64,000 bases of DNA, taken from an uncultured Alphaproteobacteria bacterium. GTDB lineage: Bacteria; Pseudomonadota; Alphaproteobacteria; HIMB59. Location of the stretch: assembly GCA_902574995.1 (NCBI GenBank), contig CACGPP010000004.1:50461-114460 (forward strand), read 5' to 3'. The notes beneath the pieces are model-generated. The model was not told the origin of the DNA and ran no database searches. It was given only the letters and a program-made list of their open reading frames with translations. The translations under genes were made by a program, and so were the position numbers. Numbering within the stretch: the stretch's first letter is position 1; each line of letters starts with the position of its first letter. Shown here piece after piece: positions 15,948 to 25,472 of this stretch.

Positions 15948-17267
15948 TTAAATCTTACCAGGCACCCAACCGGTTCCCGCTAAAGGAACCCTAGCCATTG
16001 CAGCAGCTTCAACTGTTAATGCACATAGGTCCTCAGGTTCAAGATTATGTAAATCGTTTTTACCACATGCCCTCGCTATAGTTTGGGCTTCAAGAGTCAT
16101 AACCTTGAGATAATTAGATAATCTTTTTCCGCCTTTTACTGGGTCTAATCTTTTCATTAATTTTGGGTCTTGTGTATTTATACCAGATGGGTCTTTACCT
16201 TCATGCCAATCATCGAAAGCACCAGCTGTTGTTCCAAGTTTTTTGTAATCGCTCTCCCACTTTGGATCATTATCACCCAGTGCAATTAATGCTGATGAAC
16301 CTATGGAAACAGCATCAGCACCCAATGCCATAGCTTTTGCAACATCCGCACCATTTCTAATTCCACCTGAAATAATTAACTGAACCTTCCTGTGCATATC
16401 TAAGTCTAATAAAGCATCTACTGCTGGCCTGATACATGCCAATGTTGGCTGACCTACGTTTTCGATAAATACCTCTTGTGTAGCTGCAGTACCTCCTTGC
16501 ATGCCATCAAGCACCACCACATCAGCACCTGCTTTTACTGCAAGAGCAGTATCGTAGTAAGGCCTAGATCCTGCAATTTTTACAAATATGGGAACTTTCC
16601 AAGCTGTTATTTCCCTGAGTTCTAAAATTTTTATTTCCAAATCATCTGGTCCAGTCCAATCTGGATGTCTACATGCTGATCTCTGATCAATTCCTTTTGG
16701 TAATGTTCTCATCTCGGCAACACGATCACTTATCTTTTGACCGAGTAACATACCTCCACCGCCAGGTTTGGCACCTTGACCTATCACAACTTCAATAGCA
16801 TCTGCTTTTCTTAAATCCTCTGGGTTCATTCCATACCTTGAGGGAAGTAATTGGTAAACCAAATGCTTTGATTGTCCTCTCTCCTCAGGGGTCATGCCAC
16901 CATCGCCTGTTGTCGTTGAAGTCCCGGCAATACTAGCTCCTCTTCCAAGCGCTTCTTTTGCAGGTCCTGAGAGAGCTCCAAAGCTCATTCCAGCAATTGT
17001 TATTGGAATATCTAATTCAAGCGGTTTTTTTGCAAATCTTGTTCCAAGAGTGACGTTAGTGCTACACTTTTCTCTGTAGCCCTCTAAAGGGTATCTTGAC
17101 ATTGATGCGCCTAAAAAAAGAAGATCGTCAAAATGAGGTAATCTTTTTTTTGAACCACCGCCTCTAATGTCATAAATACCTGTTTCTGCAGCTCTTCGAA
17201 TTTCAGAGTTTGTATAGTCATCAAATGTCCAAGATTTTCTTGGTGTAGTTTTAAATTTTTCTGCCAT
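15948..17267 (-). CDS. mgsC: N-methylglutamate synthase, FMN synthase subunit
   Basis: 439-residue FMN glutamate-synthase-domain protein. In the N-methylglutamate pathway MgsABC transfers methylamine from gamma-glutamylmethylamide to 2-oxoglutarate. The barrel motifs ISGGIRNGADVAKAMALGAD and MSFGALSGPAKEALGRGA are seen. Where glutamate synthase has its 3Fe-4S cysteines, this protein reads FDDWHEGKDPSGINTQDP with no cysteine, in contrast to the paralogue at 9033. It is the last of mgsABC and follows the mgd genes in one minus-strand run. Its ATG overlaps the mgsB stop by one base. Assignment as mgsC over glxD rests on linkage to mgdABCD and on length. Confidence 0.87.
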   Translation of the reverse strand: MAEKFKTTPRKSWTFDDYTNSEIRRAAETGIYDIRGGGSKKRLPHFDDLLFLGASMSRYPLEGYREKCSTNVTLGTRFAKKPLELDIPITIAGMSFGALSGPAKEALGRGASIAGTSTTTGDGGMTPEERGQSKHLVYQLLPSRYGMNPEDLRKADAIEVVIGQGAKPGGGGMLLGQKISDRVAEMRTLPKGIDQRSACRHPDWTGPDDLEIKILELREITAWKVPIFVKIAGSRPYYDTALAVKAGADVVVLDGMQGGTAATQEVFIENVGQPTLACIRPAVDALLDLDMHRKVQLIISGGIRNGADVAKAMALGADAVSIGSSALIALGDNDPKWESDYKKLGTTAGAFDDWHEGKDPSGINTQDPKLMKRLDPVKGGKRLSNYLKVMTLEAQTIARACGKNDLHNLEPEDLCALTVEAAAMARVPLAGTGWVPGKI

Positions 17268-17950
17268 TAGTACTCCGATACATTATCTATATTAAAATTA
17301 TAGAGTTTTCTTGCTGAACCATACATTTTGAAGTTTTTAATCTCACTTTCATTTATACTTGCTTTTTTTAAAAGAGATCTCAAAATATTTTGATCTTTTT
17401 TATTCATTTTTTTCTCTTCGCAGTCAGCACCGAGTGATTTCACCTTACCCTTAATAAAAATATTTGCTTCATAGATACTGTCTCCCAGAGCGTCTCCAGC
17501 ATCTCCACATATAACCAAATTTCCAGATTGAGCCATAAATGCAGACATATGGCCTACCGATCCTTTAACTATAATATCTATTCCTTTCATTGAAATCCCA
17601 CAACGTGAACTAGTATCACCATCAATGATCAAAGTTCCACCATGTGCTGTAGCACCGGCTGATTGGGATGCATTGCCCTTAACATGAACAGTTCCAGACA
17701 TCATATTTTCTGCAACACCTGTGCCCACATTTCCATTTACAATGATATTTGCATTCATGTTCATACCAGCACAATAGTATCCTGTGTGACCATCAATAGT
17801 GACTTCAATCTCGTCTTTTAATCCAGCACAAATAGCGTGATTTCCATCTGGATTTGAAACTTTAAAAATCTTTTTGTTTGATTTTCTATCTATACTTTGA
17901 AGAGTTTCATTAACTTTCCTCAATGACTCTTTTTTTAAATTTAAATTCAT
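17267..17950 (-). CDS. mgsB: N-methylglutamate synthase, GXGXG subunit
   Basis: 227-residue beta-helix protein like the C-terminal domain of glutamate synthase. Characteristic repeats: GHTGYYCAGMNMNANIIVNG, GVAENMMSGTVHVKGNA and GDSIYEANIFIKGKVKSLGADC. This is the length I expect for MgsB; the paralogue at 10367 is longer. It likely scaffolds the FMN subunit and the amidotransferase in the MgsABC complex. Coupled by TAATG overlaps to both neighbours (mgsA upstream, mgsC downstream). Confidence 0.87.
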   Translation of the reverse strand: MNLNLKKESLRKVNETLQSIDRKSNKKIFKVSNPDGNHAICAGLKDEIEVTIDGHTGYYCAGMNMNANIIVNGNVGTGVAENMMSGTVHVKGNASQSAGATAHGGTLIIDGDTSSRCGISMKGIDIIVKGSVGHMSAFMAQSGNLVICGDAGDALGDSIYEANIFIKGKVKSLGADCEEKKMNKKDQNILRSLLKKASINESEIKNFKMYGSARKLYNFNIDNVSEY

Positions 17951-18831
17951 TATTTGCCCCAGCTATATACTTTTCCGGGCTCTGGTTCAAAAATTTTTGC
18001 TGAATTTACATTTGGTAAATGTGCCATTGCTTGAAACTCTGAGGCAATAGCAACATAATCCTTTGTTTCTGCAACAACTGCGGGCTTACAAGCAATCTCA
18101 TCTCTAACAATTGCCATGCCATTTTTGGTTCCAGAAATAAATGTGTAAAAACCATCGAGGTCCTTCAGTCCATCCAAAAGTGTTTCTTTGAGTGATTTTT
18201 TGTCAGATAATCCGTTTGAAATATAACCTGCAGCGACTTCCGTATCATTCATGGACTTTATTTCAATCCCTTTTTTCTGAAGCGATCTTCTTAAGTTGTT
18301 ATGATTTGACAAGGATCCGTTATGTACAAGACATTCATCCTCACCTGTGGAATATGGATGAGAGCCATCTGTCGTGATTGCACTTTCTGTTGCCATCCTT
18401 GTATGCCCAATAGCATGTGAGCCAGAAAACTTCTCTAGTGAAAAATTTTTAACAACATCCTTCGGATTTCCCACTTGTTTAAATATTTCTATGCAACTAC
18501 CATATCCAACTAAACTTAATTCATCATGATTTTTTAAAATTTCTATAAACTTTTTAGGCTTCATTACTGTTTCAATTATTAAATGATCTGAAATAGATTT
18601 TACTTTGATATCTTTTACTTGCTTTGATAGTTTTTTTGAAATTTCTTTAACTTGATCAGTATTAGAGCAAACTGAATATTTATATTTCTTTTTTTTCTCA
18701 GATGAGTATATTGCGAAACCTGCACTATCAGGACCACGCGTAGCCATACTATTCATCATTCCAGTAAGAAATTTACCTAATTGTGAATTATATTTTTTAT
18801 TTTTTAAATATATTCCAACTATACCGCACAT
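17950..18831 (-). CDS. mgsA: N-methylglutamate synthase, amidotransferase subunit
   Basis: 293-residue class II glutamine amidotransferase homologue. It starts MCGIVGIY, giving the Cys2 nucleophile. Other motifs are MATRGPDSAGFAIY, AIGHTRMATES and LVHNGSLSNHNNLRR. In this pathway it would hydrolyse gamma-glutamylmethylamide and channel methylamine to the FMN subunit. It lies 5 bases after mgdD and overlaps mgsB by one base, so mgd and mgs genes are one unit. The next Met codons would remove the catalytic Cys, which fixes the start. Confidence 0.88.
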   Translation of the reverse strand: MCGIVGIYLKNKKYNSQLGKFLTGMMNSMATRGPDSAGFAIYSSEKKKKYKYSVCSNTDQVKEISKKLSKQVKDIKVKSISDHLIIETVMKPKKFIEILKNHDELSLVGYGSCIEIFKQVGNPKDVVKNFSLEKFSGSHAIGHTRMATESAITTDGSHPYSTGEDECLVHNGSLSNHNNLRRSLQKKGIEIKSMNDTEVAAGYISNGLSDKKSLKETLLDGLKDLDGFYTFISGTKNGMAIVRDEIACKPAVVAETKDYVAIASEFQAMAHLPNVNSAKIFEPEPGKVYSWGK

Positions 18832-18836
18832 TAATA

Positions 18837-19433
18837 TTAAATACCCTCATACCCATACTCTAATGACGAGTCAGTAATGCTATGGTAAAAAGAACCACCA
18901 AAGCTTCTTAATGCATAAAGGTTAAAACAAAACGGTTGGTCGTCTAAATAGTCGATCAGTATGTTAATTCCGTTATATGTAGTGTTCGCGCAATTATTTG
19001 GTTTAAAAATATTTTCATTAAAATTTATTGGAGAACCTTTTTTTAAAACATTTTTTGCATTTACGCCTGATATTTGTAATACAGCTCTTGATTGTGAAAT
19101 ATCTGTAATGGCAAAATCCTCATCTCTGATCGATTTGTAAATTTCGTCTTTCAAGTCAATTTTTTTTGAGATAATTAACCAGGTATCAGGACCGGTCCAC
19201 AATACTCTTGTCTCTTGATTGTGAGAAACTTTTAAACTTTCTGTCGGTAAATTAAGTTGATTTATAGTAACATTTTCAATCTCAATTGAGCTTTTCTTAA
19301 ATTTAGCAATTTGGATAATACTAAGATCTTTTATTTCCGATATTTTTAATAGGTTTTCTTTATTCTCATGGTCGCCAAACAAGCCGAGCTTATGATCAAA
19401 ATGAAGTGGTGATAGATTTTGTGCTTGTTCCAT
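18837..19433 (-). CDS. mgdD: N-methylglutamate dehydrogenase subunit D (SoxG-like)
   Basis: 198-residue protein similar to the gamma subunit of heterotetrameric sarcosine oxidase (SoxG). It is a GcvT-fold fragment; visible pieces are LWTGPDTWLIIS, AITDISQSRAVLQISG and YDGING-like CANTTYNGINILIDYL. Sarcosine-oxidase-like complexes use it as a structural partner of the THF-binding side of the alpha subunit. Encoded directly after the large subunit with a one-base overlap. Named mgdD because the same run continues into mgsABC; by sequence alone soxG would fit as well. Confidence 0.82.
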   Translation of the reverse strand: MEQAQNLSPLHFDHKLGLFGDHENKENLLKISEIKDLSIIQIAKFKKSSIEIENVTINQLNLPTESLKVSHNQETRVLWTGPDTWLIISKKIDLKDEIYKSIRDEDFAITDISQSRAVLQISGVNAKNVLKKGSPINFNENIFKPNNCANTTYNGINILIDYLDDQPFCFNLYALRSFGGSFYHSITDSSLEYGYEGI

Positions 19434-22432
19434 TATGATCTCACCCTTGAGCCTTCGGGATCAACATAGTGTGAGGATACTACCTCAACAGGAATTGAAA
19501 TATCTTTTAAAGGAGAGACAGCATATAGATTTTTACCAATTTTATTTTTACCATCTTTTATAATGGCTATAGAAAAAGGATTATTATATTCAACACTCCA
19601 ACAAGAAGATGAAACATGTCCAAGTTTAGGTATTGGAGCAACAGCACTATTATCTTCTATAATATGTGAACCCTCTGGGATCTTTGTTTTTTTGTCTAGT
19701 GGAACAAGTCCAACAATAGTTTGTCTATCCGACTCAGTGAATGCGTCTTTAGATAAAGATCTTTTACCTATAAAATCTTTTTTCTGACTCACCATACTAT
19801 TCAGTCCAACATCAAAAGGAATAGTGCGTCCGTCTAATTCTGCTCCTGCGACATGACCCATTTCTATTCTTAAGGTTGATAGAGCCTCTGTTCCGTATGG
19901 TTGAATATCAAATGACTGTCCTACTTCCATGATCTTCTTCCACGTATAAAGACCATAGTTTGACTCGACATTTACCTCATAAGCTAGTTCACCAGAAAAA
20001 GAAATTCTATAAATTCTAGCTTTGATACCGTCTATTGAAGAGTCAACAAGACCCATGAATGGTAAACCCTCATTTGACATATCTACATCAGGAAATAATT
20101 TTGATAAAAGATCTCTAGATTTTGGACCTGCCACTGCTATACCAGACCACTGTTCAGTAGTTGATAAGACATTTACATCTAAATCTGGCCATACAACTTG
20201 TAAATAATACTCTAAGTGCGATAAAACATTTGCAGCTTGGGCAGTAGTGGTAGTCATATGAAAATGATTTTCAGATAATCGAGATGTTGTTCCATCATCA
20301 AAAACCATGCCATCTTCCCTTAGCATTACTCCATATCTAGCTTTTCCAACAGGTAATTTCAGCCATGCATTTGTATAAACTCTATTTAAGAATTCTGGTG
20401 CATCCGGACCTTTAATATCAATCTTACCAAGTGTCGTAACATCACAAATTCCAACATTTTTTCTTACATTTGCAGCTTCCCTATTAACAGCACTGTTCAT
20501 ATCCTCAGAACCCATTGGGTAGTATCTGGGTCTTTGCCATAAACCTGCTGCTACAAAAACAGCATTATTTTCCTCATGCCATGTATGAATGGGAGATTTT
20601 CTTGTTGGTAAATAGTGATTACCAACTTCTCTACCCACGATAGCTCCAATTGTTACAGGGGTGTATGGTGGTCTAAATGTTGTATGACCAACTTCTGGAA
20701 CAATCTTTTTTTCTATTTTAGATACATATTGCAAACCATTTAAATTACTTGTCTTGCCTTGATCGCCAGCCATCCCAAGAGTTGTATATCTTTTGACGTG
20801 CTCAATTGATCTGAAGCCTTCTCTAATTGCTAGCTCTACATCAGAAACTGCAACGTCATTTTGAAAGTCGATAAAGCGTTTTGGTTTTTTTCCAGATGGT
20901 AAAGGCATACACCAGAGCTTTTCATGTTTTTCATAGCTAGGTTCATTTGAGTTGGGACTATTTGTAGGATTATTTTGATCTGTGAATTTGTTTGATAAAT
21001 CAAAGCCCACTTGAAAGCCTTCAGCTAGGGATTGATTTAAGGTGAAAGAACCATTAGCTGCTCCAATTGCTGTTTCTTTTTGTCTTTTTTTATCCGGCAC
21101 GAACGCATCAATATCGTCGTTAAACTTTAATTTATTTCCAGCTTGGGAAGACAAATGAACCGTTGGTGTCCAGCCTCCTGACATACAAATGCAATCACAC
21201 TCTACTGTTTCTTCTGAAATAAAAGACTCTTTTGAAGAGTCAAGCTTGCCGATGATAGCAGAATTTATCTTCAAATGTCCTTTAGTGTCTGCGATCCCTG
21301 AATTAAATTTTATAGAAATACCCTTTTGCTGAACTTCTTTGACTAATTCACCATTTGAGCTGTCTCGAGTGTCTACAATGATTGGTTCAATATCATTTTT
21401 AATAAACTCAAGGGCAGTAGAATATGCTGTATCATTATTGGTAAATATAATTGGTTTCTTACCAACTAATGTTTCATAAACCTTCATATACTCTTTTGCT
21501 GCTGAGGCTAATACAATTCCTGGTCTATCATTGTTTCCAAAAGATATTGGTCTTTCAATAGAACCAGTTGAAACTATTACTTCTCCAGCTCTAATATAAT
21601 GTAGTCTTTGTCTTGGTGTGTATTTTGAGGGATTTTCAATATGATCGCTAACTCTTTCAATCATTACGGTCATATTGTGATCATAGTATCCGAAGACTTG
21701 TGACCTTTTTTTTAATATTACATTTGGCATACTTTTTAATTGGGAAATGGTATCACTAGCCCACTCTTTTCCTGACATGTTACCAATCGTAACTTCGTCA
21801 GTTAAAAGAGAGCCACCAAAATTAGGCTTGTCTTCTGCTAATATTACCCTAGCCCCATTTTTAGCAGCAGCCAAAGCACTTGCGAGACCTGATGGGCCAG
21901 AGCCAACAACTAGTACATCGCAGTGTTCATAATTATGTTCGTACCTATCTGGGTCAGGTAGCAGTGGTGCTTTACCCATACCAGCAGCTTTTCTTATAAA
22001 TGGTTCATAGATTTTCATCCAAAAACTTTTTGGCCACATAAATGTTTTGTAATAGAAACCTGCAGGAAAAAAACGATTTAAGACATTATTGATTTCTCCA
22101 ATATCAAATTGAACAGAAGGCCAACAATTTTGACTTTTAGCTTTTAATCCCTCAACTAACTCAACTTCGGTTGCAATGATATTAGGTTCAGATTTATTAC
22201 CATCATGCAATTGTACCATTGCATTTGGTTCTTCAACACCAACTCCTAAAAAACCGCGAGGTCGATGATACTTAAAACTTCTTCCAACTAAATGAACACC
22301 ATTTGCAATTAAAGCAGATGCAAGAGTGTCTCCTTCATAGCCATGATAAATAGTGCCGTTAAAAGTAAAATTAATTTTTTTATCCTTATTAATAAGTCCT
22401 GTTGAGTTGGTTGTTCTAAAACTGTTAGACAT
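19433..22432 (-). CDS. mgdC: N-methylglutamate dehydrogenase large subunit (SoxA-like)
   Basis: 999-residue protein with the layout of sarcosine oxidase alpha subunit. An N-terminal Fer2-like segment (about 20-100; FNGTIYHGYEGDTLASALIA) has no Fe-S cysteine cluster. An NAD/FAD-type dinucleotide fold follows at about 171-200 (CDVLVVGSGPSGLASALAAA), and a GcvT/THF-binding half at roughly 620-995 (ISFSGELAYEVNVESNYG). In MgdABCD the N-methyl group of N-methylglutamate is oxidised and the C1 unit passed to tetrahydrofolate, regenerating glutamate. It overlaps mgdB by 8 bases. Sarcosine as substrate cannot be excluded from sequence; the neighbouring mgs genes favour N-methylglutamate. Confidence 0.87.
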   Translation of the reverse strand: MSNSFRTTNSTGLINKDKKINFTFNGTIYHGYEGDTLASALIANGVHLVGRSFKYHRPRGFLGVGVEEPNAMVQLHDGNKSEPNIIATEVELVEGLKAKSQNCWPSVQFDIGEINNVLNRFFPAGFYYKTFMWPKSFWMKIYEPFIRKAAGMGKAPLLPDPDRYEHNYEHCDVLVVGSGPSGLASALAAAKNGARVILAEDKPNFGGSLLTDEVTIGNMSGKEWASDTISQLKSMPNVILKKRSQVFGYYDHNMTVMIERVSDHIENPSKYTPRQRLHYIRAGEVIVSTGSIERPISFGNNDRPGIVLASAAKEYMKVYETLVGKKPIIFTNNDTAYSTALEFIKNDIEPIIVDTRDSSNGELVKEVQQKGISIKFNSGIADTKGHLKINSAIIGKLDSSKESFISEETVECDCICMSGGWTPTVHLSSQAGNKLKFNDDIDAFVPDKKRQKETAIGAANGSFTLNQSLAEGFQVGFDLSNKFTDQNNPTNSPNSNEPSYEKHEKLWCMPLPSGKKPKRFIDFQNDVAVSDVELAIREGFRSIEHVKRYTTLGMAGDQGKTSNLNGLQYVSKIEKKIVPEVGHTTFRPPYTPVTIGAIVGREVGNHYLPTRKSPIHTWHEENNAVFVAAGLWQRPRYYPMGSEDMNSAVNREAANVRKNVGICDVTTLGKIDIKGPDAPEFLNRVYTNAWLKLPVGKARYGVMLREDGMVFDDGTTSRLSENHFHMTTTTAQAANVLSHLEYYLQVVWPDLDVNVLSTTEQWSGIAVAGPKSRDLLSKLFPDVDMSNEGLPFMGLVDSSIDGIKARIYRISFSGELAYEVNVESNYGLYTWKKIMEVGQSFDIQPYGTEALSTLRIEMGHVAGAELDGRTIPFDVGLNSMVSQKKDFIGKRSLSKDAFTESDRQTIVGLVPLDKKTKIPEGSHIIEDNSAVAPIPKLGHVSSSCWSVEYNNPFSIAIIKDGKNKIGKNLYAVSPLKDISIPVEVVSSHYVDPEGSRVRS

Positions 22433-22697
22433 TAAAGTCCTCGTTCATTTTACAAGTATCAAAAATTTCATGTGTAGCGGTGTCTCTTGAGACTTTAAAC
22501 CATTGTCTACATCCAGAAACATGATGCCATAGTTCTGAATGTTTTCCTCTTGGGTTATCTCTGTAGTAAACAAAATTATCCCAATCCTCGGTTGAAATTT
22601 CTTCTCCTAGTTGAGGTCTTTTTATAGTGGCGTCTCCGCCATAAGAAAATTCATTTTGTGAGCGCTTGCCACAGTATGGGCATTTTATTTCTAACAT
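22425..22697 (-). CDS. mgdB: N-methylglutamate dehydrogenase subunit B (SoxD-like zinc protein)
   Basis: 90-residue protein like the delta subunit of sarcosine oxidase. The zinc ligands CPYCG (Cys6, Cys9) and HHVSGCRQWF near residue 59 are present, as is the typical ending of the family (FKVSRDTATHEIFDTCKM). The length is normal. It is structural within the heterotetramer. It starts 3 bases after mgdA and overlaps mgdC by 8 bases. Confidence 0.9.
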   Translation of the reverse strand: MLEIKCPYCGKRSQNEFSYGGDATIKRPQLGEEISTEDWDNFVYYRDNPRGKHSELWHHVSGCRQWFKVSRDTATHEIFDTCKMNEDFNV

Positions 22698-22700
22698 CTA

Positions 22701-23957
22701 TTAACCGATCCAAGGTTTAGGGCCTACACCCTTTTCATCTATAATTTTTCCAGTATGGAATCTTTCAAGGTTAAAGTCTGAGTTGAGTTCATGTACTTGA
22801 TCTTGTGCTATTGTATGCGCAAAAACAAAACCTGAGCTGGGAGTAGCTTTAAAGCCACCGTAACACCAACCGCAATTAAGATATACACCCTCAATATGAG
22901 TTTTATCGATTATTGGAGAACCATCCATGGACATATCCATAATACCTCCCCAAGTTCGAAGCATTTTGAGTCTACTAAAGTTTGGGAAGACAGCCAATCC
23001 ACCTGTTAAAACATGCTGTATCATTGGCATATTTCCTCTTTGAGCATAGCTGTTGTAACCATCTAAATCACCACCCATAACCATTTCACCTTTGTCAGAT
23101 TGACTACAATAAAAGTGACCTGCTCCGAATGTAACTACGTTATGAAGTAAAGGTTTAACTGGTTCTGAGACACAAGCTTGCAGAACATGTGCTTCAATTG
23201 GAAGTCTCATATTTAACATGTCTGCTAAAAGTGTAGTGCTTCCAGCAACACACAATCCAACTTTTTTAGTTTTAATATTTCCTCTTGATGTTTGAACGCC
23301 TTCTATTTTTCCGTTGTTAACATCAAAACCTGTCACTTCACAATTTTGAATTATATCGACACCCATAGAGTCTGCCTGTCTCGCGTATCCCCAAGCAACT
23401 GCATCATGTCTTGCAGTTCCTCCACGTGGTTGCATTAAACCACCATGAATAGGAAAACGACATGTTTCTGAAAAATCTGCAAATGGGATCATCTTTTTTA
23501 AATCATCCCTTCCAAGAAGAATTGCATCAATACCATTTAATCTCATAGAGTTACCTCTTCTAGCGTAAGCGTTCATTTGTGCATCAGAGTGAGCTAGGTT
23601 TATAATTCCTCTCGGTGAATACATAACGTTGTAATTTAATTCTTGGCTAAGTGTTTCCCAAAGCTTCATGCCAAACTCATAAAAATGAGCGTTTGAATCA
23701 AACATATAGTTAGATCTCAAGATGGTAGTGTTTCTTCCAACATTACCTCCACCAATCCAACCTTTTTCAAGTATGGCAACGTTTGTGATGCCATGTTCTT
23801 TTGCAAGATAATAAGCTGTTGCAAGACCATGACCACCGCCGCCTACAATTATGACATCGTATTCTTTTTTAGGCTCAGGGTCTTTCCAAGCTACCTCCCA
23901 ATTTTCATGGTTGGTGAAAGCATTTTTTACTAAACTAAAAACTGAGTACTTTTGCAT
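22701..23957 (-). CDS. mgdA: N-methylglutamate dehydrogenase subunit A (SoxB-like)
   Basis: 418-residue flavoprotein matching the beta subunit of heterotetrameric sarcosine oxidase. The FAD fold is YDVIIVGGGGHGLATAYYLA (about 34-53), followed by the family stretches GGGNVGRNTTILRSNY, MQPRGGTARHDAVAWGYARQ and NCGWCYGGFKATPSSG. It carries the amine-oxidising active site of the complex. First gene of the mgd-mgs unit, divergent from tmm across 173 bases that hold an IclR-type operator (24014-24032). GAGG lies about 12 bases before the ATG. Confidence 0.9.
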   Translation of the reverse strand: MQKYSVFSLVKNAFTNHENWEVAWKDPEPKKEYDVIIVGGGGHGLATAYYLAKEHGITNVAILEKGWIGGGNVGRNTTILRSNYMFDSNAHFYEFGMKLWETLSQELNYNVMYSPRGIINLAHSDAQMNAYARRGNSMRLNGIDAILLGRDDLKKMIPFADFSETCRFPIHGGLMQPRGGTARHDAVAWGYARQADSMGVDIIQNCEVTGFDVNNGKIEGVQTSRGNIKTKKVGLCVAGSTTLLADMLNMRLPIEAHVLQACVSEPVKPLLHNVVTFGAGHFYCSQSDKGEMVMGGDLDGYNSYAQRGNMPMIQHVLTGGLAVFPNFSRLKMLRTWGGIMDMSMDGSPIIDKTHIEGVYLNCGWCYGGFKATPSSGFVFAHTIAQDQVHELNSDFNLERFHTGKIIDEKGVGPKPWIG

Positions 23958-24013
23958 GATTCAATTAAACCTCTTCGAAAATATATATTCCTAATATAAT
24001 GCTACAATAAACC

Positions 24014-24032
24014 TGTTCCATAATATGAAACA
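24014..24032. promoter_or_regulatory. IclR-type operator between mgdA and tmm
   Basis: Palindrome TGTTCCATAATATGAAACA (7 of 8 half-site positions symmetric, spacer AAT). It is 57 bases from the mgdA start and 98 bases from the tmm start, so one site could control both divergent units. The 18-mer TCCATAATATGAAACAAC that starts inside it recurs exactly at 33350-33367 by tmoX. Confidence 0.78.
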
Positions 24033-24130
24033 ACATTTTTATTATCCCTGTATTTATTACAGATTATGACAAAAAATGGATTGGAAATTAAAATTTAATT
24101 ATTAATATTAATTCAAATCGGAGGAGAATA

Positions 24131-25465
24131 ATGACAAAAGTTGCACTAATTGGTACAGGTCCCTGTGGACTATCTTTTTTAAGATCTCTGCATCAAGCGC
24201 AAAGCAAAGGCGAAAATATTCCTGAGGTTGTAGCCTTTGAAAAACAAGAAAGTTGGGGTGGTCTTTGGAATTATACTTGGAGAACCGGATCTGATCAATA
24301 CGGAGATCCAATTCACAATAGTATGTATAGATACCTCTGGTCGAATGGACCAAAAGAGTGTCTTGAATTTGCAGATTATTCTTTTGATGAGCATTTCAAA
24401 AAACCAATTCCCTCCTTCCCTCCAAGAGCCGTCCTACAAGATTACATTTTAGGTCGTGCAGAAAATTCAGATGTAAAAAAATACGTAAAGTTTAATACCA
24501 CTGTTACCTCTGTTGCTGATAATGGTAATGGATTTGACATTACATACCGAAATAAAAAAGACGATCAAACTAAGACTGAAAGTTTTGATAAATTAGTTGT
24601 TGCGACTGGTCACTTCTCTGTTCCATACATTCCTGAATATGAGGGAATGAATAGCTTCCCAGGGAGAATAATGCACTCTCATGATTTCAGAGATGCTGAA
24701 GAGTTTAGGGATAAAAACGTTGTCGTTCTCGGAAGTAGTTACTCTGCTGAAGATGTAGCGTTACAGTGCCATAAATATGGAGCTAAAACTGTTACTATTG
24801 GTTATAGAAACAATCCAATGGGTTTCAATTGGCCTGAAGGCATGAAAGAAGTACATTACATGGATAAGATCGATGGAAATAAAGCAGTTTTTAAAGATGG
24901 CACAGTTCAAGAAATGGATGCCTTAATACTATGTACAGGTTACTTGCATCATTTTCCTTTTTTACCAGAAGATCTAAAATTAAAAACTCATAACAGGCTA
25001 TATCCTCCAAACTTATACAAAGGAGTAGTATGGCAAAATAATCAAAATTTGTTTTATCTTGGTATGCAAGATCAGTTTCATACTTTTAACATGTTTGATG
25101 CCCAAGCTTGGTATGTTAGAGACATAATAATGAACAAAATAACTCTGCCTTCAGCTGATGAGTTAGCAAAGGATATTGATAACTGGGTTAAAAAGGAAGA
25201 GGCCCTAGAGGATGCCTATCAAATGATTGATTTTCAAACAGATTATTGTGTGGATTTATGTTCTGCTGTTGACTACCCAAAAATTGACTTTGAGTTAATT
25301 CGCAAACATTTTTATGATTGGGAACACCATAAGGAAGAAAATATCCTGACTTATAGAGATAAATCCTTTTCCTCGCCTGTCACTGGCACCACTGGTCCCT
25401 CACATCATACTACATGGTTGGATGCTATGGATGACTCTATGGCTACATATTTAGATACAAAATAA
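24131..25465 (+). CDS. tmm: Trimethylamine monooxygenase
   Basis: 444-residue FAD/NADPH-dependent flavin monooxygenase that oxidises trimethylamine to TMAO (and some other methylated amines and sulfides). Features: FAD site GTGPCGLSFLRSL near residue 8, FMO fingerprint FPGRIMHSHDFRD near residue 176, NADPH site LGSSYSAEDVALQ near residue 194, and the Tmm-typical WSNGPKECLEFADY and FYLGMQDQFHTFNMFDAQAW. A strong GGAGGAG precedes the ATG. Sits divergent to mgdA and next to tdm/tmo genes, the arrangement known from SAR11. Full length and context make the call firm. Confidence 0.94.
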   Translation: MTKVALIGTGPCGLSFLRSLHQAQSKGENIPEVVAFEKQESWGGLWNYTWRTGSDQYGDPIHNSMYRYLWSNGPKECLEFADYSFDEHFKKPIPSFPPRAVLQDYILGRAENSDVKKYVKFNTTVTSVADNGNGFDITYRNKKDDQTKTESFDKLVVATGHFSVPYIPEYEGMNSFPGRIMHSHDFRDAEEFRDKNVVVLGSSYSAEDVALQCHKYGAKTVTIGYRNNPMGFNWPEGMKEVHYMDKIDGNKAVFKDGTVQEMDALILCTGYLHHFPFLPEDLKLKTHNRLYPPNLYKGVVWQNNQNLFYLGMQDQFHTFNMFDAQAWYVRDIIMNKITLPSADELAKDIDNWVKKEEALEDAYQMIDFQTDYCVDLCSAVDYPKIDFELIRKHFYDWEHHKEENILTYRDKSFSSPVTGTTGPSHHTTWLDAMDDSMATYLDTK

Positions 25466-25472
25466 ATATTAT

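Noticed and set aside
19605..19620. ATGAAACAT match to the IclR half-site inside mgdC
   Set aside because: Lies within coding sequence and lacks a symmetric partner half; treated as chance. A similar case is near 36193.
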